Assembly: GCF_027887165.1 (NCBI RefSeq) | Contig: NC_077235.1 | Coordinates: forward strand, 51,857,895 to 51,921,894 | Length of the DNA: 64,000 nt | DNA from: Monodelphis domestica | Lineage: Eukaryota > Chordata > Mammalia > Didelphimorphia > Didelphidae | Direction of reading: 5' to 3' | Shown: positions 55,010 through 64,000 of the stretch, in pieces | How positions within the stretch are numbered: the first letter of the stretch is position 1 | Layout of the letters: each line of letters opens with the position of its first letter | Translations under genes and position numbers: made by a program | The notes under the pieces: generated by a model | Database searches by the model: none | The model's input: the letters and a program-made list of their open reading frames with translations, nothing else | Told to the model about the DNA's origin: nothing

Positions 55010-55700
55010 TTACCTCCATTTTACAGATGAGTAAACAGTGTTTATTACACACTGCTAATAAGAATTAGAGATAGAACTTGAACCCAAGTCTTATTGGCTC
55101 CAAGATCAGCCATGTTTCCACTGAAACAAACATAGTAAATGGGCACCATTTTGGAGGAGGAGGAACACAGATAAGATCATTGTCTCTAAGCACAGCTAAT
55201 TAAGGAGAAGGGATGGGCTATGGTAAGGGCAGAGAGATTCTTAATAAGTGGAGAATCAATATTGAAAGGTTCTGAAGCAATGAAGTGGCCTCCAGGACTC
55301 AGTTTTCTCATCTAAAAAGTAAGGGGGGGGGTGAACAGAATGATCTCCAAAGTCCTTTCTACCTGTGACAAACTGGAGACACTTATGTATTTACTAGCCA
55401 TTTCATCTTGGAAAAGTCTGCCTTCCCACTCTGAAGCTCAGTTTCCTTATCTGCAAAATGGAGACATAAAACCTTTAAAAATGCGATCTGCTCCTATTGT
55501 TTCTAATCCTTTTACTGCCCTTGGCATTGCCCATAGGACAATGAACTTGGAGTCATGGGTACCTGGTTTCAAATACAGCCTAGACAAATACATTTGTTAC
55601 CCTGGACAAGTCACTTCCTCTCTCTAGGTCTTAGTTTCCTTATCTATAACAGAAGGGGTTGGACTAGTAGATTTTTGAGGTCCGTTCAGACTCTAGAGTT
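55010..55700. repeat. MIR/MAR-type SINE fragments
   Basis: Reverse MIR at about 55010-55130 ('ccattttacagatgagtaaa'). Forward MIR-like pieces at about 55290-55330 and 55345-55480 ('ccttatctgcaaaatggaga'). MAR-type SINE at about 55535-55700 ('gacaatgaacttggagtcat', 'ggacaagtcacttcctctct'). Confidence 0.55.
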
Positions 55701-56600
55701 AGGAACCTATGTCAGGGTAGATGTGAGCAAAGGTTTTTGTGCAATTTCAGAGCACCCTAGGAATGGAAGCTGTTAGGCATCCATGACAAAGTGTCCATTC
55801 TGTAGCCAACACCACCCTCTGCTGGACGGGACAGAACACAACTGGTTTCTCAGAAACAATTCTCAGCTCAGGCACCACAGCAGAATGCCTCCATCACTAT
55901 CTTGAACCTTTGAATCCAGGTCTTTATACCACTGGAGAACTTCTCTCTGAGAATCCATGATGCCAAGCCAGATATTTGAAACCCTTCCTGAATCTTTGAA
56001 GGTCCCAGCTCCAGAGGTGGCTCTCTTGCCTTCCATGTCAAGATTATCCCACCAGTCCTAACCACCTAGGGTGCCTATTTATTAGAACTAACACTTAGGC
56101 AAAATTCTTCTAGAAAAATAGTTTGGAAGACTTCTGTAAGAAGGAGGAGTTGAGTGGTTGATTGCATCGCAGCTGAACTCTCAACCGCACTCATGACCAT
56201 AAAGCAAACAATAAATTAACCAAATAATTAATTTTATGAGAAGAGAAGAAATACTTCAAAACAATGTAAAACCTTCAAAATTAGTAACAGAGAGCTACGA
56301 GGACTCATTCTCCCTTTCCATACCTAGCTTGTCTCTTACCTAGTCTTCCCATTGTAACTGAACCTAATAGTTCTGCAACTCAGTCTTTTTATGTGGTGGC
56401 TTCTATTCAATACTTCAGTCTGATCTCACTAACCTGCAACCCTCAGTGAAAGAGAGCTCTGTACTCACTTAATCTTACAATGGAGAAGATGGGAAGCAAT
56501 GGAAGGGAAAGAGATTCAGCACTGCAGAGTTAAAAGACTTCTCTGCCAAGGGAAGGTGGAGGGGATACAAATTCAATTTCATTTATCTCCCTTTGGATTT
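55701..56600. other. No gene recognised
   Basis: No coding motif or clear repeat was recognised in this 0.9-kb stretch. Confidence 0.42.
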
Positions 56601-59325
56601 TTTATGTGTTGAGATCCAGCCAAACCTTTTGTCTGATGCATACAAACCCATATGCCTTAGTTTGAGGTGGCCAGTTAGGACTTCTCAGCCTAGATAGTAT
56701 CAAATGAGTGACAGTGGATAGAGGAAGAGACAAATGGTACAAGGAGTGTGTGCAGTGAACAAAAGTGACTCCCAATTGAAAAAGATATGCAGACAATAAA
56801 TAAATTCTATTAGACTAAAAGAAATAATGAAACAGTAACCAGAAACTCTGGAATGGTTCAGAAGAGAAATAAAAGGATCCCAAGAATGAATTAGAGTAGA
56901 AAGCAAAGCTTTAAATAAGGAATAAGTAAGACAAATAAAGAAGGTGACGGGAAAGCAGAAAAATTAGAACAGATGGCTGTGATGCTGCATAACAGAAGAG
57001 GCTCAGAAAAAAGAAAATGGCAGTTGGAATTAAAAAACATAGAAGTGGAAGAAAAATGAGAGAACAGAATCAAAAGATAAGAACATTGGAAATATTAAAT
57101 TCTGTTTGAGTGACTAATTCTGGAGATAAGATGTGTAAACATAATTAAGGCATCATACATCCCCCTCCAAAAAAAGCAATGATGAATTAAATAGCCTGAA
57201 TTCCATACTTGAGGAAAAATACAAAATAAATGCCCCCAAATATTGTAAAGTGAACAAAGTAAGGAATGATAGAAGACAGACTGTTGACAGTGAAAATCCA
57301 CATTCAAACCTTTAAGAAAGTTAGTGGATATACTTCAGAATTTCTTTTTTTCCCATTTGAATAAGTTTATTTAGACAATTTAGAACATTATTCCTTGGTT
57401 ACAATAATCACATTATTTCCCTCCCTCCCCTCCACCCACCCTTCCCACGGCCAATTTCATTGGGTATTACTTGTGTCCTTGATCAGGACCTATTTCAATG
57501 ATGTTGTTTACACTAGAATGTTCATTTAGAGTCTACATCCCCAACCGTATCCCTTCGACCCATGTATTCGAGCAGTTGTTTTTCTTCAGTGTTTTTACTC
57601 CCGCAGTGTTTCCTCTGGATTTGGATAGTGATTTTTCTCATAGGTTCCTCCAAGTTGTTCAGGGTCATTGCATTGCCACTAATGGAGAAGTACATTATAT
57701 ACTTCAGAATTTCAAAGTCAAACATCTCCTGCAGGTAGCCAAGAGAAAAAGCCTTCAGATATCAAAGAAAATTAGTTCTATAAATTGTCTAGGAAAAATT
57801 AAATATGAGATTAGAATAAGGTATTCCAAGAAAAGAAGGTGGGGTTGTACCTCCAAAATAATATATCCTGGAAAGCTGAAACCAATCCCCAATTTAAAAA
57901 AAATCATTTAAGTTAGGAAATTGGAGGTGATTAGGGTCTTTGATATCTAAACACTTCAAGCAAAAAGAACATAAGAAAAACAGATAAATGCTGTTAAGGA
58001 GAAAAGAATAAACAATGAAATCAGTGCTTTCATTTTTCTAGGCCAGGACAAAGTTATTTTTTTAACCACTCACACTGGTTGAGTATCAAAGGAGGATGAA
58101 GAGTGAATATATTATAAGGGAGAGAAATAATCTAAGGGACTAAAAGATTTATAGGAGTTAAAGAAGTCAGGAGGAGGGAAAGAGAAAGAATTGAATAGTC
58201 TATGAACTAAAATCTAGCTCCTTTCACAAGTAAATAAGTATATTTATGAGGGTAGGAAGGACAACAAGAGGGAAATCACACAGAGAAAGGAAACAAGAGG
58301 TATAGAGAGCTGGACATATACTCCCATCTGGAATGAATTCAAGAGGAGATGGGGAAATGGTGTCTTGACCTGACTAGAAGGCTATGAGAAGGTAGGTTCA
58401 AAACAATTGAGAGGAGAGTTGGAGAGGCTTTGGATTTGGGTCTCACTCTAAGAGGGAGAGAGGAGGGGTATTTTAAAGTAAATTCCAGGGGATGTAGGGG
58501 AGAGTGATAGGTGCCTCACAGTGGGTATAATTTTAAGGGGTAGTCAGTATTCGGGAGAGGAGATCTCATTGCCTGAATAAGGTTCATGTTCCCCATCACC
58601 ACATTCTAGAGAAGGGTGAGGACACACCTAGAGTGTCTATTGTGGAAAATGATTTTATAAAAATGATCATATAAGATATAAGAAAATAATAAGTGGAAAT
58701 ATAAGATATCTAATATAAGAAAATAAGTGGTAAAGGGCAGAAATACCTTTTATGCATCATAATGTAACAAGATTCAGGGAGCATATGGAAAATATGCTAA
58801 CCTAAATGGAGACTAAAAAGCAAGAGCTTTAATGGGTCATAGAAGTCATAAAAAATAAGTATATTAAAGAAAATGACAAAAATGACGCAATAAAATTTTG
58901 AAGATACAATTAAAGCAGTCTTCACAGGAAAAATTATATCTCTAAAAACATGCATTAACAAAATAGAAAAGAGAGGGTTAATGAACTGAGCATGGAATTT
59001 TAAAAGCTACAAAGCAAACAAATGAGTCCAAAATAGACATACAAGAATAAATCATAAAAATTAGAGGAGAATTAGATACAACTGACAACAGAAAGATGAC
59101 AGAAGTGATAAAACAAAGCTATTTTTAAAAGACTAACAAAAACCAATAACCATTAGCTAACTTGATTTCAAAAAGAGAAGAAAATAAAATTAGCAAACTA
59201 AAAAAATAAACGAGATGAATTTACAGTGATTAGAGAAGAAATAAAAAGAATTATTGGAAACCACCAAATGGAATCTTCCATAAACTCCTATTCTAATGCC
59301 TTAAAGGATCATACAGGTAAAGATG
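56600..59325 (+). mobile_element. Old L1-like LINE remnants, plus strand
   Basis: A/G-rich, heavily decayed. The clearest part is about 58890-59320, where a broken frame reads KAVFTGKIISLKTCINKIEK then REVNELS, like the L1 ORF2 segment between endonuclease and reverse transcriptase ('RGKFISLSSYINKLERAEVNEL' in copy B near 42000). At about 57760-57900 a frame ends in SKIIYPGKLKPIPN, like an ORF1 C-terminus. Copy E inserted between these. Whether all of it is one element is uncertain. Confidence 0.45.
57345..57696 (-). mobile_element. Young 5'-truncated L1 (copy E)
   Basis: A 352-bp L1 3' UTR in reverse ('ccatttgaataagtttattt' at its 3' end, 'tggagaagtacattat' at its truncated end). A perfect 17-bp target duplication, ATATACTTCAGAATTTC, lies at 57328-57344 and 57697-57713. 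Same subfamily as copy D. Confidence 0.93.
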
Positions 59326-59329
59326 GATT

Positions 59330-59527
59330 TTAAAAAACTTTTTTATATTCTATCTTAGAATCAATACTGTTTATTGGTTCCAAGGCAGAAGACTGTTAAG
59401 GGCTACACAATGGGGGTTATGTGATTTGCTCAGGACCACACAATCAGGAAGTGTCTGAGGCCAAATTTGAACCCAAGACTACCTATCTCTAGGCCTTTCA
59501 ATCCACTGAACCACCTAGCTGCCTCCG
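59330..59527 (-). mobile_element. tRNA-headed SINE (SINE1 type), reverse, diverged
   Basis: 'ttctatcttagaatcaatac', 'ggttccaaggcagaagactg', 'gaagtgtctgaggccaaatt' and 'ccactgaaccacctagctgc' are ordered landmarks. No clear target duplication. Confidence 0.78.
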
Positions 59528-59919
59528 ATGAAGCTTGGTTTTTAAAGGCTATATCAATGAAGTAAAAGTTTTGCAGGTTCATTTATGCTAGAAAGGCTTT
59601 CAGGAACAGATTGTGTCTGGTTTCCAAGGACCAGTCTTTCTAAGAACAGAGAGATTCAACACTTTTCTGTGGCTGGAAAAATAGTAATGAATTCTTTGGC
59701 TTATGGCAACCTATGGAACAATGAAAAATAAAAGTAGACTCAGTCCTTTGTGGTCTCCGTCCACTTCTCTAGTAATAGGTGGCATGTCTAGAAAAAGAGG
59801 CAGAAGGTATTAAGAATCACAGTTTTTAGACCATCTGTAAACTTGAACTTGGCTGTCAGTACTTGAAATGTGAGATTCTTGTTCAAACAGCAATGAGCAG
59901 GTATTTGGCTATTTTGCAA
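59528..59919. other. No gene; possible unidentified repeat block
   Basis: About 59555-59845 appears to share landmarks with 29835-30125. No coding signal. Confidence 0.4.
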
Positions 59920-60060
59920 AAAAAGGAAATTGAGTCTGAGAGAGGCTAAATGGTTTGCCCAGGCTCACACAGCTAGTAAGTGTCTGAGACAGGATTTGAA
60001 TTCAGGTCTTTCTGACTTCAAGTGCAGCATTCTCCCCACTATGCCACCCATGGGACATAT
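59920..60060 (-). repeat. Reverse MIR/MAR-type SINE fragment
   Basis: 'gcccaggctcacacagctag', 'gagacaggatttgaattcag' and 'ccccactatgccaccca' are clear reverse landmarks. Confidence 0.65.
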
Positions 60061-60124
60061 GGTCATCTCATGTCATAGTGTGCAGGATAAGTAATTACAA
60101 AGAGACTATTATGAAAATAATTGC

Positions 60125-60465
60125 ATTTCTTGTGCCAGCCTCCATTATAGAGGTTCTCATTATTGATTCCTGCCTCTAGGAATCCTTCGCTCCCTTAAAG
60201 GCTCAGTTCTTATGTTACCTCTTATTAGAAGTCTTTCCTAACTCCTTCACTTGCTAGTTCTTTCCCTCCCCCCAAATTATTTTGTTTTTATGTATAGGCT
60301 GTATATATTTATGTATTTATATGTAGGCTGTTCCTTCCTTTCCTGCCGATAATAGAATGTAAACTCTTTAAAAGCAGGAATGATTTCATTTTTGTTATTA
60401 TGTTCCTAGCATCTAGCATGTTGAGGACACATTTGAGGTACTTAATGAGTATTTGTTTATTGTTT
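60125..60465 (+). repeat. L2 3' end
   Basis: 'gaagtctttcctaactcctt', 'atagaatgtaaactctttaa' and 'gtacttaatgagtatttg' follow the L2 3' order. Confidence 0.6.
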
Positions 60466-60814
60466 TTCCCCATCATGGAATTGACTGAATGATGCGGTGA
60501 ATATAAGATTCAATGGTGCTGATTGTTGTCTGAAAGAACATTGGATCTTGGAGAACAAAAATGCTACTTTGATGGCAGTACTCTAACAAAGTGTTTCCTG
60601 GCATATGTCAAAAATATTAAGATTTCTTGAAAGATCTAAAAAGAGAACCTTTTGTGACAATCCTGTGAATATTAATATCAAGTGAGACATGAAACAGGGA
60701 GAAGTATGCCACTATCTTAAAAGAAATTCAGTGCAGAGGCAAGTCAATGGAAGACTCCTTAGTAAGCAGCCAGGTCCTCCAGATGTTCTTGTTTGTTTAA
60801 CAGGAAGGATCATG
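60466..60814. other. No gene recognised
   Basis: Unassigned spacer of about 350 bp. Confidence 0.4.
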
Positions 60815-60975
60815 GATTGAGACCTAGAAGGGACCTTAGAGGCCATTGAATCCATCTTTCTCATTTTACAGAGAAGGAAACTGCAGCCCATGAAGGGGAA
60901 GTGACTTCATATATAATAAGCATTAGAGGTGGGATTTCTGACTGCAAATTCAGCCTACTTCCCACTGTACCATAT
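60815..60975 (-). repeat. Reverse MIR-type SINE
   Basis: 'gacctagaagggaccttaga', 'ctcattttacagagaaggaa' and 'cttcccactgtacca' are the landmarks. Confidence 0.6.
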
Positions 60976-61001
60976 TATGCCAGTTGCTTCAAACCCTAGA
61001 A

Positions 61002-61212
61002 CCATGTTGATAAACCTATTGTGCTAGAGGAGACTGCTTCCTTCCCCCTCTCCACACGTGCCTGAGGACAGTTCTCACATGACCTGCCCCTATGCCCAGC
61101 AGCCCAATGGGAATGCTTCTTCTCTCCCCTGTCTAGGCAAAGGTGGGGGCATCACATGTAGCATGAGGGTTGCAGTTTGGGCACTTGGTCTCTAAAAGGG
61201 TCAATATCACTG
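61002..61212 (+). mobile_element. hAT-type MITE with CTAG target
   Basis: Same family and orientation as 21815-22031: starts CCATGTTGATAAACCTATT and, reversed, ends CCAGTGATATTGACCC. The 8-bp target flanks are CCCTAGAA (60994-61001) and GCCTAGAA (61213-61220), one mismatch. Confidence 0.82.
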
Positions 61213-61220
61213 GCCTAGAA

Positions 61221-61840
61221 CATTGAAGCACTCCCAAATAGATCCATAACAATTCTGAAGAGTTCACATTAATTATCCACATAGGAAAATAGAAGTAGCT
61301 AAGGAACATAGAATGATATTGTCCAGTCTTTGACATTGTAAAGATTGGATTTAGCTCTCCCCTGATTGTAACAATGAAGGTACTTAGCTCTTCCTTGATT
61401 GTGAAGATCAAGTTGTAATCCCCTGTCTATTTTTAGATTTTAATCCCCAAAGTGTAAAGCACAGTACTTAAAGTTGAGTATGGAGTGAACACTCATTTCA
61501 TACATTGAGTGGGAGGTCTGTGACCCATGTGTGAAAGAGTGGGAAGTTCTGGAGAGGAGCATCTGCTGTGATTGGTAGACGTAAAATTTAGGGGAAGTGA
61601 CACAATAGAAAAAGGTCTTTAAAAGTGGAAGCAGAGACATACAGAGGAGACACTTGGACTTGGCCATGGAACTCCACCCTGGAGGAGCTTGTGCAGGAGA
61701 CCTCAGACTGCTTTCCTTTTAGATGGTCACCATGGTGAGTATAAAGGTTGACTTCCTTCCTTGCCCTTTCTGGAGGCTTGAGACTCCTTTTCCCTGGCTG
61801 GGGCCTTAGAATTGCTACCTGGGTCAGGAGAAGCGCCAGA

Positions 61841-61843
<3 letters not shown>
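61221..61843. other. No gene recognised
   Basis: Unassigned sequence. The 129-codon minus frame that enters from 61977 is mostly the translated purine strand of the next tract. Confidence 0.42.
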
Positions 61844-61889
<46 letters not shown>

Positions 61890-62021
61890 GTCTGTCTCTC
61901 TGTCTCTGTCTCTCTCCCTCCTTCCCTCTGTCTCTCCCTCCCTCCCTCCCCCCTCTCTTTGTCTCTGTCTCTCTCAATCTCTCTGTCTCTCTCTGTCTCT
62001 CTGTCTCTGTCTCTGTCTCTG

Positions 62022-62075
<54 letters not shown>

Positions 62076-62080
62076 CCTTT
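61844..62080 (+). repeat. Long polypyrimidine tract (TC)n/(TCTG)n/(CCCT)n
   Basis: About 235 bp of C and T with occasional G. The parts are (CT)n, then CTGT and CCCT stretches, then about ten TCTGTC hexamers (61984-62046), then (CT)n again. Open frames across it (121 and 139 codons of S, L and V) are repeat artefacts. Confidence 0.95.
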
Positions 62081-62751
62081 TCTATCTTCCTTAATATCTC
62101 CCCTCTATTGTAAAATAAGCTACCATAAATTCCATTTGACTTTAGTAATTCATTTTTGGGATTTAGAAATTAAATCCCTGGAAATCAATTTAATATTCAG
62201 TCCAACCATAAAATTAACAACATACAGTTAGATGCACATACCTTACAGAGAACAGATGGGACCAGGAGCAAATGCGAAGTCTTTAAATCTCTATATAGGA
62301 GAACAACAGGCTATTTGAGCATATGGGAAAGCAAGGAAAAGTGGGTGGAAAGCATGAGGTTGCCTTATCCCAAACTGGATGGCTCTAGGCAAAGCCTCTG
62401 TGATTCATTTCTCTACCTCGTCTGACCTTGGTAGCCTGTGACCTCTCTGAAATCAATGGTGATTATTATGTCTGAGGGACTAGGTAGGAAAGGTCTACCC
62501 TAAGCTCCCATCTCAGGAGAATCCATATTTTCCCCACCCTGATGGATCTCCTAAAGAGTAGGAGGATGATATAGGTGCTTGGGAATGTTCCTGGGAAAAG
62601 GGTAGAACAACACTTAGCCTGGCAAGGGTATACTATCTTCTGTAACTTCCTCCTTCCTGATATGGAGATGATGGGATGCAATGAAACTACTTAGGCTTGC
62701 TTCTGCTTAGCCTGGTGAGCACCCACTCTCTCATGCTCTCACCCCTTCACA
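62081..62751. other. No gene recognised
   Basis: No coding motif or clear repeat was recognised. Confidence 0.42.
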
Positions 62752-62937
62752 TTTAAAAAAAATCCTTACCTTCTGTCTTAATACTGATTCTAAGACAAAA
62801 GAATGTCAAAGGCTAGGCAATCAGGATTAAGTGACTTGCGCAGAGTTACATAGCTAGGAAATATTGTCTGAGGCTAATTTTGAACCCAGGACCTCTTGTC
62901 TCCAGGCCTGACAATCTTTCTACAGTGCTACCTAGCT
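62752..62937 (-). mobile_element. tRNA-headed SINE (SINE1 type), reverse, old
   Basis: 'aatccttaccttctgtctta', 'ctaggcaatcaggattaagt', 'gaacccaggacctcttgtct' and 'agtgctacctagctgtg' are clear landmarks. It is more diverged than the copies at 1575 and 14794. Confidence 0.78.
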
Positions 62938-63189
62938 GTGCACTCCCTCTTCATATTTCAGTGGAGGTCTATAGCCCTTTGCTACCCTTTGCCTGTGGAT
63001 AGGCTGGATCCAATATCTCTGTGCCAGTGGACAAAGATAGTAATGACTGAGGGAAATGAATCAGTATTTTCCACCTCCCTACTATCACCTCTTCATAGGC
63101 CAAATATCACCTAATTAGCAGCCAATTAGCAAAAATAATTGGTTAAATTAGTAAGATACCCTCTAATCCCTTTTTGCTTTCACAAATTT

Positions 63190-64000
63190 CTAGTAAAAGC
63201 TTTCTACATTCATTTCCTCCATTTTCCTCCCACTCACTTTTCAACCCCTTGCAATATGACTTGAACAGATTAATTATATTATCCTCCCTAACCCTCCCTT
63301 CTTCCAAACTTCCTTATTTCTGCTAAAGACACTAATATTCTTTTAGTTACACAGATCTGCAGAATTGGTGTCTGCCTCAACTCTTCCCTTTCTTTCATTG
63401 CCCATGTATAATCAATTGCCAAGTCTTTCCCTTCCCTGCTCACATGGCCACCATTTAAATTCAAGTACTCCTTACCCCTTATAGGAATCTCTTAGTTAGG
63501 TTCCTGGCTTCCAATTTCTTCTCTCACGCATCCATCTGCTACTAGCTTCCAAAATCATCTTACTAAGGTGCACCTGTGACCTCCATTGACAACATCAAGT
63601 GTAGGCCCCCTTCTTTCCACTCAACCAGTCACAATCCTTGTTCAGTCCTCATCACCTAACTTTCCTTTGGCACCACCATGGTCTCAGTCACTCAGACTTG
63701 CAACCTGGGTGTCATCCTTGACTCCTCATTCTTTCTCACCTCTCGTTTCTAATCTGTTGCCAAGGCCTGGTGATTTTGCCTTCATAACAGCACTCAAATA
63801 TACCTCCTTCTCTGCCCTGACACTGTCACCATTCCAGTGCAGGCCCTCATTTTCTCTAACATGGACTACTGCAAAAGCCTGCTGATGGATCTGCCAGCCT
63901 TCTCTCTCCCAGCTCCAGTCCATCCTACATTTAGATGACCAAGTGCTTTATAAAGGCACAGGTCTGATCACGTGTCACCCCCTTATTTGAAAGGCTTTAT
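63190..64000 (+). mobile_element. L2 LINE running off the window end
   Basis: Plus-strand text follows the L2 reverse-transcriptase and C-terminal region: 'tcagacttgcaacctgggtg', 'catccttgactcctcattct', 'ctaatctgttgccaaggcct', 'agtgcaggccctcattttc', 'acatggactactgcaaaagc' and 'gatcacgtgtcaccccctta'. The best conserved part is 63660-64000. It continues beyond the window. Confidence 0.8.

Noticed and set aside
61748-62231. 121- and 139-codon Ser/Leu-rich frames and a 129-codon Arg/Glu-rich frame opposite
   Set aside because: All are translations of the polypyrimidine tract and its purine complement.
1-64000. CRISPR array, operons, prophage or bacterial gene systems
   Set aside because: No spaced short direct repeats with unique spacers and no compact coding. 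Vertebrate SINEs, LINEs and OR genes show that this is a mammalian nuclear genome.
1-64000. tRNA genes
   Set aside because: tRNA-like box A and B motifs were seen only as SINE heads with SINE bodies attached, not as free cloverleaf genes.

Overview
This window looks like intergenic-rich genomic DNA from a marsupial, most probably an opossum-like species. The evidence is the repeat content: tRNA-headed SINEs with RTE-type tails, MAR/MIR CORE-SINEs, abundant old L2 and CR1/L3 LINEs, and an L1 lineage with a characteristic 3' end. Only two genes can be supported, both intact single-exon olfactory receptor (OR) genes on the minus strand, about 12 kb apart. The downstream one (15435-16361) closely matches what I remember of human OR13H1, an X-linked gene. 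An X-chromosome OR cluster syntenic with human Xq26 is therefore likely, but that is inference. The upstream one (2470-3408) is an intact OR of the same broad OR13/OR2S-like group. Both coding exons are preceded by a strong splice-acceptor sequence, at 6 and 38 nt before the start codon, as expected for OR genes with a non-coding upstream exon.

Layout. 1-17 kb: the two OR genes embedded in SINE, L2, CR1/L3 and RTE fragments; an L1-like 3' fragment abuts the stop codon of the OR13H1-like gene. 17-34 kb: no gene. This part holds an unexplained inverted repeat (arms near 18.3 and 18.8 kb), a 33-bp minisatellite apparently grown from a SINE tail (20.1 kb), hAT-type MITEs with clear 8-bp target duplications, a 1.1-kb L2 copy, a compound TC/TA microsatellite, and a CR1/L3 reverse-transcriptase fragment. 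34-46 kb: an L1 complex on the minus strand. A nearly full-length L1 (about 35.4-46.3 kb) has an L1-like 5' end, a tandemly repeated 5' UTR, ORF1 and ORF2. It is interrupted by a second, 5'-truncated L1 (37095-40596, exact 16-bp target duplication) and by a fossil LTR-element-like segment (about 42.2-43.2 kb). A third L1 3' end lies at 34.35-35.44 kb. 46-64 kb: no gene. It has MIR/MAR SINEs, L2 copies, two young 5'-truncated L1 insertions with perfect target duplications (53.4 and 57.3 kb), an older L1-like element, a third CTAG-targeted MITE, a long polypyrimidine tract, and an L2 copy that runs off the window end.

All other long open frames are chance or transposon-derived. I found no CRISPR array, operon, bacterial-type system, tRNA or rRNA gene. 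I did not find an undescribed biological system. The most unusual structures are the inverted repeat at 18.3-18.9 kb, the repeated L1 5' UTR, and the shared CTAG-type target of the MITEs. Repeat family names were assigned by eye from remembered consensus features, and boundaries without a stated target duplication are good to about 20-50 bp.
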